Of a stretch of 64,000 nucleotides of DNA, positions 45,619-58,947 are shown piece by piece; the first letter of the stretch is position 1, and the number at the start of each line of letters is the position of its first letter. Location: positions 244,573,558-244,637,557 of the forward strand of contig OY856409.1 of assembly GCA_963693085.1 (NCBI GenBank), in the 5' to 3' direction. The notes beneath the pieces are model-generated. The model did no database searches and had not been told where the DNA came from. It saw only the letters and a list, made by a program, of their open reading frames with translations. The DNA is from Alisma plantago-aquatica. Its lineage: Eukaryota; Streptophyta; Magnoliopsida; Alismatales; Alismataceae. A program made the translations under genes and the position numbers.

Positions 45619-47325
45619 AATTATAAACCCCTAACAAGGATTTCGTCCCCGAAATCCCAGATAAAGGGAACATATATCATTCATTCATTATATCATCATG
45701 TCTCTTCATAACACCTCATTGTTATGTAGACATCATAGAACTTTGATCAGCACAAATTTCCTTCACACAATATTCTCATAGAGTCAAATGAGAACATATC
45801 TTAAAGACATATTTAGTTGTTATGTTTATGCAAAGCATAAACCCCTAACATATGATGTTCATATCATTTTATATAATCAGACTGATATCATAGTTGACCA
45901 TTCCAGGTAGCCAATCTAAACCATCTGATAATTCTCAGATACCAGAATCTCTTACCTTGGTATCAGTCGCATGTCTTGAAAACACATTATATTCTCATCT
46001 TTCTTTTATCATATTTACAACTTTATAGAACAGGGATCACCTCCCTTGTTCTCTTTCTCATCATATGAGGGTCATACTTTTACTTCCTCATATACACATA
46101 CTGATCTGAATTCCTATCAGATCCTTCTTTCTTGTTCTTAAGATATGATACATTTATCCATATCATATTTCCAATTTCATGATACTCTTTAGATTGTATC
46201 AGAATGATTGCTTGATCAGGGCAATCAAAAAGATATCAATCTAAGAGTTTCCATACTCACTTTATCATCAATAGTTGTACACCTGATCAGGGTTTACAAG
46301 TACTGAGATCAAGTAGTATGCACTTACATGCTATCATATTCCTTTCTTTTCATATTACCATAACATAAGATTTAACATCCCTGGATTTTATCCAGGCATC
46401 TCTTCTATACCTCTTCCTCTTTCATGGAGGTAAGATCAATATAGAGCATTTAAAAGAATACTGAACAGAATTCAAATTCTAGTTCTCATCATTTCATCCC
46501 TATATAGCAACCAATGGGGAAAACAATATCAACAATCCTCCTTTTTATAACAAAAAGGGTTTAGTGTACTCAACATGTATACATTTATAACATACCTTGT
46601 ACTCATATCATGGTCTTACTAGTCTTATTACTGAAGCAAAAACTAATCCATAGAATCTTATAGGTGAAAGGTTAAGACCTTTGCACTTACTTAGTGGCTA
46701 CTTCCCCGGTACACTGGGCATTTATTGCACTATTAGTACCAAAAACTTGGCTTTTTAAAACCATTAGGCAAATGTCTCTAGAATTATAGAGACCATTCCC
46801 TACTTCTCAGCTTATTGCCCCTTCTTGGGCACTACCATCACATATTTATTATCTGTCTGAACTCATAGAAGAGTCCACTTTCTTGCTATAAGTTAATCTT
46901 TTCCATATTTTCCCTTGTTCCAACATGACTAAGTCATTTAGGAACTCATTTAAAGCTCAAGGTTTCTGTATTAAGGACTGATAACCTAGGTTGTAAGCCT
47001 AGCATCCAGTCCACTCATATGCATTACTGTTGCCCTAATATTCCCAACAAGAGCATGATCATAGGATTCTCTATCCTGATCAGGTCTTAATGGGGATTCT
47101 CAGGCACTCATTCTATTCTTGCATGATCCCTTGCACCTCTTCTTGGTGCAACAACATTGCCCTAAGCAATGTGTTCATTGTGCTCTCCAGTCATTTTAAA
47201 CTTTACCTTTTCTCTGCACAAGCAGAAATCATTATAGGGTATACTGGAGGACACTAACACAGACTCAACAACTTAGTCCTATGTCTCTGTAGACTCAACG
47301 AACCTAGAGATCTGATACCACTAAT
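45619..47325 (-). other. non-coding interior of P (1707 bp)
   Basis: There is no gag or pol domain and no long frame. At its left end the minus strand reads GGGACGAAATCCTTGTTAGG and GGTTTATAATT before the LTR, the usual Tekay/Del-type 3' context. At its right end is the primer site. The leader after the primer site (CTAGGTTCGTTGAGTCTA) resembles that of Q. Confidence 0.85.
47311..47320 (-). other. primer binding site of P
   Basis: The minus strand reads TGGTATCAGA, then TCT instead of GC, after a 5-base spacer (ATTAG). It matches initiator-Met tRNA over ten bases. Confidence 0.85.
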
Positions 47326-50300
47326 TGAAATGACCGTATCGCAAAAACAGGATTAACTAATGCGGAAGCGAATTATTTGCAGCGGATTACTAAAAATCAC
47401 TGAACATTTAAAACTTTTTGCAAAGAGATCCATTCATAGGAAAACTCTTTAACATGAACCAAAGTATTCCAAATTCAACGTGGTTCACAAGTACACAACA
47501 TGTACCATTCCTTTTCAAGGATTACAACATTGACTGCCCTATTAACAAATATACACAGGCAGTATAAAAACTTCAAGGCACTAAGCCAAAACTCAGATTG
47601 ATACATTAAAAACTCTGAGGACCTGAGAGTACAGAGACGGCACATAAGACTACTATCTATATGACTAGACAGACAATATTTCCACCTGAGATCTTATTGT
47701 TGTCCCTGCTGTTGCTGCTGCTCTTTCCCTATTCTAGGGTTTCTGCTCTGCCTTCCATGCATACCTAAAAATGTTTCCCACTGGGGTGAGACAATTGAAA
47801 ATTTCCCCAGCGAGAGATATAAATCTCCGCCAAAAACATTATTATTGCAGTTTATCAAATTAAAACTGAGTAGGGGTTGCTTTTACATTATCAGGCAGAA
47901 TTATTCATCATAGAACAGAATAAGATAATCTCCATTCTCAAGGAGGTCATTGCATCTACCCATGGTAGATAAGTAATTCATCTGTCTACTTTGCAGAGAA
48001 TATAAAGAAACATAATTAACATTTATCTGCTAAGGAATGCACAACGAAATGCAACATCAGCCAATGAATCTCCGTATTCAATCCTTAAGCAAACATGCTA
48101 TACGGATGATTACATTTTACAATCACACTTATGCTCTGAGGAGATGAGATATACTGCTCATTCTCCAACTGACCATTATGAAATCGACTCGGTACCATAC
48201 ATAGGTCATCAAAAGAGCCGGATTCTTATGACCTCATCTGTCTCGGTCAGTACGAGACCACATGCAGGACATCTCGTGTCTCTGCTAACTAGCTAGCCAG
48301 GGTATTCTGGCACCTTTGCTACAGAGTTACAGCGTCAACTACACTCTCATCGCCAATCGAGAGATTTCTTGTTTATCTCCTCGATCCGACATTAAGTATA
48401 ATTGGGAGATTCATGATACATCCATCCCGACATATTCATGAAGGATTGAGAGGTTTCTTGTTTACCTTCCAACAATCTCTTCAAGAGGACGTAAGGATAT
48501 TTTCGCCCATTTACCCCCCACATATTCAAAATATGTGCTCTGAGTTTTGCCGCGGGCACCCGTTTCACCATCACCTATTCCTGACGATGATGGATCTATG
48601 GTCAGAGCACTACATGAATAGATTTCACTTGATTTATTAAGTACATTCTCATATTCTTTTAGCATCAGCCAAGTTCTCAAACATAACTTATTACAACAAT
48701 GTTATAAAGAGGCATGTACTACTTTTATCAGATATTTATCAGTCTTTCAAAGACCCTGGGAACTCAGTCCCTCATTTCAATACTGGGAATTATCATCCCT
48801 TCACTTTCTCATCACCATAATCATATGGTTCTGAGTATTCAAACCCTTAACTCATCATTGAGCATTATTATACCTTTTTCAGGTAACTATCACCTTCAGG
48901 TCATCTGACCAAGGCATTCATGATACTTGTTACACAAGCATCACACCTGGCTCACAAGGCCATGAAATATCTTGTCACCTCTCATTGGGTAACAACTTAC
49001 TCATGTGACTCATAAAAGTCCATGCATATTGCTTCTTTTACTAAGCAACAACAACATTAAGGCACATAATGCCAATCAACATTTATTATATAAATGTCAC
49101 ATCTCACACTAGCTATATACATCATCTCATAATATATGTATGGTTATTAGGCATGATAACAGTCATACAAGATATTCATCACATCATATGATGTGATAGC
49201 AACACCATCATTCCTCTACCAGGAATTAGGGTTTACTATGAAATAGGGCTTTTCATTCCCTTTACCCAAATTAGGGTTAGGGTTCCCCATTTATAATTAA
49301 TAAAGAGTTCATGATCTCATTATTTGTTCAACCCTTAATACATTATTCCATACCTCTGGGGCATTCAAGGATATCATATTTGATTATTCTAGAACATTAC
49401 TTTCATCATATAGCATTAATGATCATCAATTCAAGGTATGAGTTTATTTCTCATCCTTATCATGGTATGATTATATCATACACATCATTTGGGCTTAACC
49501 CCATTCTCAAGGTACATTAATTAACACTCATCAAGGTGTAACGACTCATTACATTTCATTGTAATAGTTTCATAACACACTTCATATGTTTCTTACCCAA
49601 TTATATTGGATTTGAAGTACATCAAGGCATATAAACCCTGAAATGCTGAATGTGATAACTATCATATCTTAATGTATCACTTTCTCATCATTTCAAACTC
49701 TGTTGAGTTATCCATCTTATCTTGTATTAAGGTATTTCCCTCTTAATACATCCCATCACTAATCTCTTACCTTTAGCATATAATGCAAAGGCCACACATT
49801 AGAATTGTACAACAATCTCACATGATATGGACTTATCTTAGTTTAAGGCATGACTTTAATATAAAGTTGCTTATAAATAATCACAATGATACACCCTCAA
49901 CTAGGGTTTCTCATCACATATCTTATGTATCCCTCATCCAATTATATTGGACTTATAATCATATCAAGATATACGATCATGTGAGGTCACTTTCAAATCA
50001 CCTCTAAATCAAGCATAGAGCACCACGGCCGTGCAACCAAGAACGGCCGTGCGAAGGGAAGCCACCACGGCCGTGCTACCTTGCACGGTCGTGCAAAGTG
50101 AAGCTACCACGGTCGTGCTACAGAAGTTCCCCTCATGAATCATATTCAAGTATGAATTCTATTCTTTCATTAGGGATTAGGGTTTCACTTACCATCTCCC
50201 TTATTTAGAATAGGGATTACATATAGCATCACCCTTCATCAGGGTTTCATATCACGTTTCCCATATTCAAGGTTTGCTAATCATTCCCAATTAGGGTTTC

Positions 50301-53300
50301 TCATGAAATCACCCTCAATTAGGGTTTCACATGGATGCAACCTCAACTAGGGTTTCACATGGATACACCCTCAGTTAGGATTTCACATGGATACACCCTC
50401 AACTAGGGTTTCACATGGATACACCCTCAACTAGGGTTTCATAAGGATACACCCTCAACTAGGGTTTGAGTTCAATAACCCTGTCAATTAGGGTTTAGGT
50501 TCATGTTTAGGGTTTCATGATCTCTTTACTTAAGGATCATAACTCTTAACCACCACATGAATCATATTCATGTATGAATTCATGCTATCAACTTCTCAAC
50601 TTGAATAGGTCATATCACCCTTTAGTTGAGTACATACAACTATGATTAACATAGTGTATCAAGTCATTGACCCTATAAGCAATTAGGAATTCATCCCTTA
50701 ATGGGCACTAATCCCTTAGGTACTATTCGGGTTTCAACCTTTGTACCTTCTTTGATTATCATTAATAATCAACATTGGATCAATGGATCATTCATCATCT
50801 TGATTCTCAAGAGATTCAATCACATTGGACCTCCATTACATAGGGTATCCAATTGAATTAGGGTTTTCAATGTTGATTCCTTCAATCATTGAATTCATGG
50901 AACCAGTCATCAATTGGACCTACCCTCATACTTCAATTGAGTTTAATAGGTCAACCTTCAACTGATTTGACTCTCAATTGACCCTCAATTGATCATCAAT
51001 TAGGGTTTGATTCAATTGAATTAGGGTTTGGAATCGATGATTCAACAACACTAATCAATGTAAGACTAGTTGCTTTGAAACCACTGAACCATCATCCAAA
51101 TTGGGTATGACCTGACCCCAAACGGTCTTGAGGTCGTTTGTATGACCTCCAAACGGTCTTGAGACCGTTTGCCCATCATATCACTCAAAACAAAGCCATC
51201 CAAGTAGGGTTTGGATTATTGAAGTGCTCACCAATTCAGCAATTTATTGCAGATCAACTTGGTACCTTTAGGCCTTCAAACACCTAATCATACTCAACCC
51301 TAGACCTCCAAACGGTCTTGGGTGACCACCAAACGGTCTTGAGACCGTTAGGCTCATCCAACCTTTGGACTTTAGTGAAAAATCATCATGGATTGGTCTA
51401 TCGAGTTGATCAACAAATCAACATTGAGTTGCAGTATGATTTGGTACCTTTGGACCTTCAATTGGTCAACTATACTTGACCCCATACCTCCAAACGGTCT
51501 TGGGGTGATCCCCAAACGGTCTTGAACCCGTTTGGATGATCCCCAAACGGTCTTGAACCCGTTTGGGCTAATCAACCCAAAGTCTCAACTTAACTCATTG
51601 GAATTTCAGCACTGTTTTCAATTAGGGTTTGCCTAATTGAATAGCCTGCAACTCACGATTCCTTTGGAGTTAACCCCTCAAATTTGTAGAGTCATTAACC
51701 AACATAATTATGAACAGGAATCCCAAACGGTCAACGCTTGGTCAACTCACTCAAACAGTCTTGAACCCGTTTGACCAAGCAGGTCAAGTTAATCAGGTTG
51801 AAAATCAGCACTTAATCCAATTAGGTTTTCCTAATTGATTAGACTTAAACCTATGATTCCTTTTGATTTAACCCCTAAAATTTGGAGGGTCATTAACCAA
51901 AATCATTATGAACAGGAATACCAAACGGTCAATGCTTGGTCAACCATCTCAAACGGTCTTGAACCCGTTTGCCCAAGCAGGTCAAGTTATTCAGGTTGAA
52001 AATCAGCACTTAATTCAATTCGATTTGTCTAATTGATTGGCCTTCAACCTATGATTCCTTGGGAGTTAACCCCTCAAATTTTGAGGGTCATTATCTGACA
52101 TAATTAGGAACGCGATTCCCAAACGGTCAACGCTTGGTCAACTCCTTCAAACGGGTTTGAACCCGTTTTCCACCAAACGGTTTGCAACCCGTTTGGTCAC
52201 CAAACGGTTTTGGTGAAACCGTTTGGTCCCAACTTTTGAGACCGTTTTCTCCCAAGATATTTGCTGAGGTGCTTTCTTATGATGATGTCATAATCATCTT
52301 CCTTCGTGCACACAAGAACAGCAACCGTTCTTGATGGAATTTGCAGCAAAGAAACAAAAGTGTATAAAATTGAAGAAATCAATCAACAAAGCATAGAGAA
52401 TTGACGCAATAGCAATGTTTAAGGGTTTGAGTTATAAAACCCGCCTCCAATTGAGCTCCAAAGCTCCAAGATCACGCCATTAATGGTGGATGAAGCTCTT
52501 TCAACTCCCCCTAGGCTCGTCCTCAAGCTTTTGATTGTAAAAGTTGGCTAGGGTTGAAGAGGAGATCGAAATAAGAAGGAATCCATAATTTATTTTCGAT
52601 TTCCACCATGAAATCATGGAGAACGAAGGTCAAGGGCTTACCCACAGGTTGGGGACGTGCTCCCTGCTCCTCCCTAGCTCCTTGGTCGGTTTTGCAAGCA
52701 AGGGGAAGAAGAAAATCCGAAAAAGGCCTAGGTTTGGGCCTGGAAATGGCACTTTTATAAGGAAATTGATGAGAGAGAGAATGCCTTATAAAAATCCAAT
52801 TAATCCCAATAAAGTGTCCGCCTATCCCCCCTCAACTACCTTGGGTACGAGGAACCTTCCTTGCCTTTAATTCTCCTTCATTATCCTCAATTTAAAGAAA
52901 AGCAAATTAAGCACCTTAATGCTTATAATATAATATCCCACATGTGAGTGGATATTACTTTTCTTTATAAAAAGGTGAGTGGAATTTCACCTACTTAAGA
53001 TATTTTAGTTCCTTATCTTGTTAAAGGAACGTCCATAATTATTCAAAATCAACCCAAAACATTTTGGTTGAAAGCCCTTCAATTATTTTTATTCATTTTT
53101 GCCCTAAATCGAATTAGGGTTTCAATTAGGCATTATTCTTGATTATTTTAATGTCAAGATTCTCTCTCCTACAAATTAATTCAAATGAGGAGTCCCTCTC
53201 ATTTTCTTTGCTCTAATTGATGCTAAGAAACATTAGGGACCTTTTTGAAGTGGTAATTTGCATATTGAACCCTGGATTTTGGGTAAATTGCACATTACAC

Positions 53301-53633
53301 CAAAACTAGGTTTTAATGCACAAGGATTGCTTTACAAGCTTAATCTTGGTGTCCAAGCTTGTGGAAACCATACCACTACATCATATTCATTCTTATGATG
53401 TCTCAACATCAGAGGAACATCTTATCATGCAACATTTGCAATTTAACCCCTCAACTTGGGTAATTTGCACTTTAGTCCAAAATAAGCAAACATTGCTTCA
53501 AACAGGACCAAAATTGAAACATAGGTTCCTTTTGAGCCTTAATTACTTTTCACAAGATGAGATTAAGCATATAATCATCTTTCTTAATCAAAACACCTAG
53601 GGTTAAAGCATAACCCAGGTCAGGGATGTTACA
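47326..53633 (-). repeat. 5' LTR of P (6308 bp)
   Basis: It is collinear with 39312-45618 over its full length, including the repeat clusters (50021-50121, 50310-50467, 51117-52245). Termini are TGAAATGACC on the left and GATGTTACA on the right (plus strand). Confidence 0.93.
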
Positions 53634-53638
53634 GTAGT

Positions 53639-54571
53639 AATTAGGTTACATATGCTTTTCAGGAATTCTCTGATTGTTGAACTGCTTCTTGGATTACTTG
53701 CTTGATTGGAATTGTTATTAGCTTGTTGAATCTGCAAATCAGGTATGTGGTTAATTATGATTAATCGCATTAGTTTTCCCAAAGGTTTCCCAGATGGTTA
53801 ATCACATTGATTGAAACTATACAGTTTGGATGTTCATACTGCAATTATAAATTCATTATGGTTATCACAATTATAAATACATCTGTATTCTCGCACCTAC
53901 ATGCCACCCTGATGGAAGATGCTATAAAGGTCAGGCCCAAGATGGTAGATCAATGGGCACCATGAGAGGTGACCCCATACACCAAGCTCGGGAATGAGAA
54001 GGTGGTCTATGTTGCATGACTATGGTGCACCATGAGAGGTGACCCCCAGGAACCAAGCTCGGGATTGAGAAGGTGGCCTTAAGTCAATGGCAAAAGAGAA
54101 ACCCTAGAGGGGTATTCCAGGGTTAGGGTAAAAGCGGTGGAGAATGACACATTGAAAATGTAAATTGGTTTGTTAATTACCCTGATTGTGATAATTAAAT
54201 TGTTAGACATATTTGTGAAATTTTGGTTATTCCCACATACCAGCATATTCCTATATGCTGACCAATGTTTTGTTTGTCAGCGTTTTAGGTACAACAATTG
54301 AAAGAACAAACAGTAAATTGACACATTGTGAAAATAAGAAACAAAATGCAAGGAGGATTAGATAGAATGAATCCAGGCTATGGATAGAGTAGTTTGCCAA
54401 AGTTTTAAAAAGGTATGCAAAGTTTTATTTTATACCAGTTTTCAGTTTAGTTAGTATAATTTCATAATTATTATTGATTATTTGTCGAACCTTTGATCCT
54501 ATTAATTGAATAACGACTCTAACCTTCGGGTCTTCCTTAATTGGGGGTTACCAGGAGACAAGGTCATTACA
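53639..54571 (+). repeat. 5' LTR of G2, right part
   Basis: It continues the G2 LTR after P. The preceding GTAGT (53634-53638) is the second target copy. It ends GGTCATTACA two bases before the primer site. Confidence 0.9.
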
Positions 54572-54573
54572 AT

Positions 54574-54585
54574 TGGTATCAGAGC
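54574..54585 (+). other. primer binding site of G2
   Basis: An exact TGGTATCAGAGC followed by ATAGGTTCC, as in G1. Confidence 0.93.
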
Positions 54586-57500
54586 ATAGGTTCCTCATCT
54601 AATCATTAATAATTATTAAATTTTACAAATTCCATAGAACCGAGGGAGTTATTAGAGGATTTTCTGAAAGACTGAGGTGTCTAGAAAAGGATCGCGTCCA
54701 GGGGCTGGCAAAATTTTCCTTCGCATCGCTAGTCGGAATACGAGGACTCCCGGATTGTGTGACTTCCTTGCCGATGTCTTAGGATAAAACTCAAAATAAG
54801 ATACCTTTAGGACTCTCTCATCTTGTTCATCCCTTCTCAACTCAAATGTTGTTAAGGACATTAAGGATTAGGGTTTTCTCTCTTTTCCTCACCCTTTTGA
54901 GGTATGGGTAAGGTTGATAAGGTTTAAGGAATCCTCCACCAAGTTAATGAGAAGCATGTAAATAAGATGTCATGGACATAAGCTTAATAGGTTAAGCGTA
55001 AACCAAAGAATAGATACATGCTTAGGTTGTATGACATGAGTTGTCATTACCTTCAGGAGAGACCTGAGGCTAGACCTTCTTGTCAGGAGGATGAGTAGAG
55101 AGATTTGGTCATGGAGGTAGAGATCTCCATTATAAGTAGAGACCTGGCACATCCTCTGAGGATGATGCTAACCCTAACCCTAAGTGGTGGTTAGAGAAAG
55201 AGATGACATGATGTCACGATAGACCAGGTGTGTGGACATGGCTTTGGATGCCATATGAGCCATGAGAGGTTGGATAACCTAGTACCTTGGACAACCTAAC
55301 CCTGGAAAGGGTCGTGCATGCTAGAGTGAAGGATATCTCCCTCAATGATGAGGTTAGAGAAGAACCTATAAACACTATAGGCTTGTAAGAGCTTGGCTAG
55401 TATGCACCCAGAGTGCGTCAACAATGCTGATAATAGGCTAAAACCATGGCCAAGAAAGTACGATGGATTACTTATGAGATAAGAATAAAGGGATATGGAT
55501 GATCTTGAGCAAACATAATAGGCATCACCCACGTGGGGGTATGCTTGTGATTCTTCTTGGAGAGAGAACCGTTGGTTGTGAGACTATTGGGTGGGGTTAG
55601 CTCTAGAGAGAGATAGAGCAGGACCCATGCAAGAAGGTTGTAAGCTTAGACTTCGAGATATGAGGACCAATGAGAAGTTAAGGGTGATGAGACCTAAGTG
55701 GATGGTTGCAATTGTCTCATGCATTATCCTTGAAGACTAATGATATCTTGGTGGCCTTTAGAGGAACCAAACCCTAAAGAGAGGGTGATGTTTCTGGTAC
55801 TTATGTGCCTATGGTATAGGTGTTTACCTGCTGAGATGATACAAAGAGTGCATTACACCCTGAGTTGGTTTAAGTAGCAAGTTGTGAGGCCTTGTACCTT
55901 GTTGATTTCCCTTGAGGAGGACTCAACACTAAAGTGCTTCTCAAATAAGAGGATCATGGGAGTACATAGCATACCTTGGATCTGCTTGATTCATGGTTAA
56001 GAGATTGAGCATGCAGTTGGACACCCAAAAGTGAACCTAGGGTTCCTAGGCCTAAGAGGGGAAGTGGTGTACTTGATGCTCTTGAGGAGATTTGAGTTTT
56101 AGTGATTCGAGCATGGTACTCCTCATGTTAAGAGGAAAAGGAAACCCCTTAAGTTTAAGGTATGTTTGATGCACCCCTCACAACTAAGTTGATGACATGG
56201 GAAGGTACGATCTTGATCCAATGTTGAGGAATGAGAACAAATATGACCTAGCATGGTTTAGCAGGTGGTCTTATTGTGCCTTAGTAGCTTTCTAGGGTTA
56301 GGCACGCTCATGTGGATGTAAACCCTAGACATAAGGACGTTTGTGACCTTATTGTCAAGAGTTGTAGTTTCCTCCCATCCTGGGAGAGGGACCCTTTGGT
56401 AGGGTGTATACCAGTTTTGTGGGTTTTGAGGAAACCTAAAGAGGTCTCATAGGATCTTGAGAAGCTAAGTGAAAAGTACATGGTATGAGAATGAACATGT
56501 AGAACCATAGATTACCATCTCTAAATGCATGTGGATGTGTTACCATGGAGGTAACCGGTATGGGGCCTGACCAAGGTAGGCAGGTCGCCATGACCCCTAT
56601 CAAAGGATGAAAGTCAGTCCAGGAATGCAGAGAGAGATGATGGAGACTTGAGTAAGGTTCTAAGTTGGACATGTACTATGTTGGAATCCTAAGTCTATCC
56701 TAGGTTCAGGTGGGGATAAGACCGATGGAAGTAGGAGTTGCCTAATTTCCTTGTTGCACATGACCATAGGGTCGGGAGGTAACAACTATCATTGTCCGTG
56801 GGTCATGAGTTAGGAGATTGATCACCTTCATGAACTCATGGGACCCAAAGGGCAGATGAGTAGGGCACTCTCTGGATGCATAAGGGAAGACAGATGACCC
56901 CTAAAGTACCGACACCCTATAGACCTAGAGGGGATGACCAAGGATTGTGTGGTGACCCAAGTAAGTTCGAGACCAGTTTTCCATGGAAGTAAACTTTGAT
57001 ATCGAGATGATGGTGATGTAGAGACATATGTGCCATGTATCAACTTAGATTTAAAGGTGTACTGGCAAGGTGGGATGTACCATCTCTACTCTTGGAATAG
57101 GAAGAACTCTATGTTTAGACGGCCGCCAAATGCTTATTTCCTCTTGTTATGGGAGTGAGAGATAGGACAGTACGCATGCCATACACCAAGGATAAAGATG
57201 ATGTGAGTTGGAATGTTGCTATGAGGTATGAGGACATAGATGATAAAATAACCTTGAGGAGTGAACAATACATGAATGGTTTACAAAAACTAAGAGGAAT
57301 AGTGAAGTCATCTTATGAGGATGTTTCATCATGAGCTATGAGTGATACAAGGTTGAGTCTGATGAGCTCAGAGAGTTCTGATGAAGATAGACTTAGAGTT
57401 TGAGATGAGATGATAAGTGGAATACATGGAGGTGTATGTCTGCAACAATACCTTTACACATAAGGATGTGAAGTGGTTGAGATGTAGCTACCTAGTTTAG

Positions 57501-57719
57501 CTAGAGACTAAAAGAAGTTGTTAGGCTAACCCTAAGTTTGGAAAAGGAGATAGGTTTGGCTAACATTCAGATGTAATGAGATCTGTTGAATAAGTTAGTA
57601 ATTGTTTGGTTAGCCAGCCTAGGCCTTAATGCAATAAAAGGATGGTGGTAGAGCCTCAGATACACTTCTTTAGAAAAGAAGGAGATGTAACCCTGACTAG
57701 AGTGGTTTAGGGTTTCTGA
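54586..57719 (+). pseudogene. decayed internal region of G2 upstream of integrase
   Basis: It is collinear with G1 up to 57640 and beyond that unique in the window. No gag, protease or reverse transcriptase motif can be read with confidence; stops are frequent in all frames. Confidence 0.5.
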
Positions 57720-58870
57720 GGAATCAATCTTGAGGAATCATGACATATAGGAGATCATGATACACCATAGTACTACAAAGATAGTAGGCGACAATAGTAC
57801 TTTGGATACCTAAGATAAAGTTGCATGTGGTATGTTTCCATGCATGACAGGAGGTGAAGGACAAACACCAGTAACCAAGTGTATTGTTATAGAGGATAAA
57901 GAATCCCTAAGAGGGAATGGGAGTTCATCACTATGGATGTTATGGTAAGTCTCCCCTAGACCAAGGAAGGTCAAGATGCAATATGGGTTATGGTAGATCG
58001 CCTTACCTACATGACATGAGAAAGAGAGAATATTGTCAAGGGACAGATCTAGTTGAACTACATATGAGAGAGAGTTGGTTCAACTACACCATGATGCGAG
58101 TTCTTGAGTTAATCTAAAGATTCACTTCTATGCGGTAGAAGTAGGTACATGAAGAACTCGATGATAGTATAGTTTATCACCCCTAATTAATAGTTAGCAT
58201 AATCCAGACTAGAGGGTCTAATGAGAGCATGTGTGCTCGTTCAAGGTGATACCTAGAGACAGTTCTTGTCCTTTGTAAGATGTGATGATAACCACCATAG
58301 CCAGTATCGGGGTGTAAAGATGCTCTTCAAGGGAGGTTGTGTCGGTTGCCACTTCATTAAGATGATGTTGGTAAAGGGACCTCGTGAAGGTCAAGAAAGG
58401 ACCACAGTGTGTGCAGATGAAGTTGCTTTGATCGTGCAATGGTTGAAAGAGAGCTCAGAGGTGACATGAGTCGTGAGCTGATGCAAAGAAGACTGACATG
58501 TAGTTCACTATGGGAGAGTATGTAATAAGAAAATCTGACCCCTCTAAGCTACGACTGAGAAAGATGAGTCCCCGATATATGGGTCCATTTGAGATGGATT
58601 GGTGGAAATGGTTGTGTTTAGACTTACCCCTCAAGATAACATGATGTATAATATATTCCATGAGTATGATCTAGAGAACTATGTGAGGTACCCAAGCCAT
58701 GTGCTGAGCCCTAAACCTAATCAGCTTTATGAGAAGCTAAAATGTCCTGAGTCACCTATGGGGGTATGATATACCAAGGTAAGTAATAACTTAGATGGAA
58801 TAATATGAGATGATGAAGGTTCTTGGGAAGCACCATGGAAAGGGTGAGGCCACATGGGAGCCATGATGGA
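57720..58870 (+). pseudogene. pol: integrase and chromodomain remnant of G2
   Basis: Short in-frame pieces line up with Ty3 integrase in the correct order, separated by stops and frameshifts. EWEFITMDVMVSLP (57915) and DAIWVMVDRL (57975) are the core start. A YHP piece and NHHSQ followed by MLFKGG (58266-58400) fit the core end. KMSPRYMGPFEM (58561) is the GPF motif of the C-terminal domain, ENYVRYPSHVLSP (58674) follows, and EATWE (58846-58860) matches the end of a chromodomain, the module chromoviruses use to read histone marks. The order, spacing and closeness to the polypurine tract (58934) support the call. Nothing here could be functional. Confidence 0.75.
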
Positions 58871-58933
58871 CAAAGGAAAAAACTTATCCTGTTTGTTTGT
58901 GTGCTTGGTGGAATTTTGGGGACAAAATTCCTA

Positions 58934-58947
58934 TAAGAGGGGAAGGA
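58934..58947 (+). other. polypurine tract of G2
   Basis: TAAGAGGGGAAGGA follows GGGGACAAAATTCCTA and directly precedes the LTR start TGTTACAACC. It is the typical Tekay/Del-type arrangement. Confidence 0.88.

Larger units (their letters stand above)
39312..53633 (-). mobile_element. P: 14.3-kb non-autonomous Ty3-type element with 6.3-kb LTRs
   Basis: LTRs are 39312-45618 (6307 bp) and 47326-53633 (6308 bp), interior 45619-47325 (1707 bp), flanked by GTAGT at 39307-39311 and 53634-53638. Two G LTR copies lacking it (8857-8861, 60471-60475) show the empty site. Primer-site position and polypurine context put it on the minus strand. Ends are TGTAACATCCC and CGTTTCA (minus strand). No domain is coded. 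The LTRs make up 88 percent of the element. LTR divergence is a few per cent by eye, higher near 39312. Confidence 0.93.
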
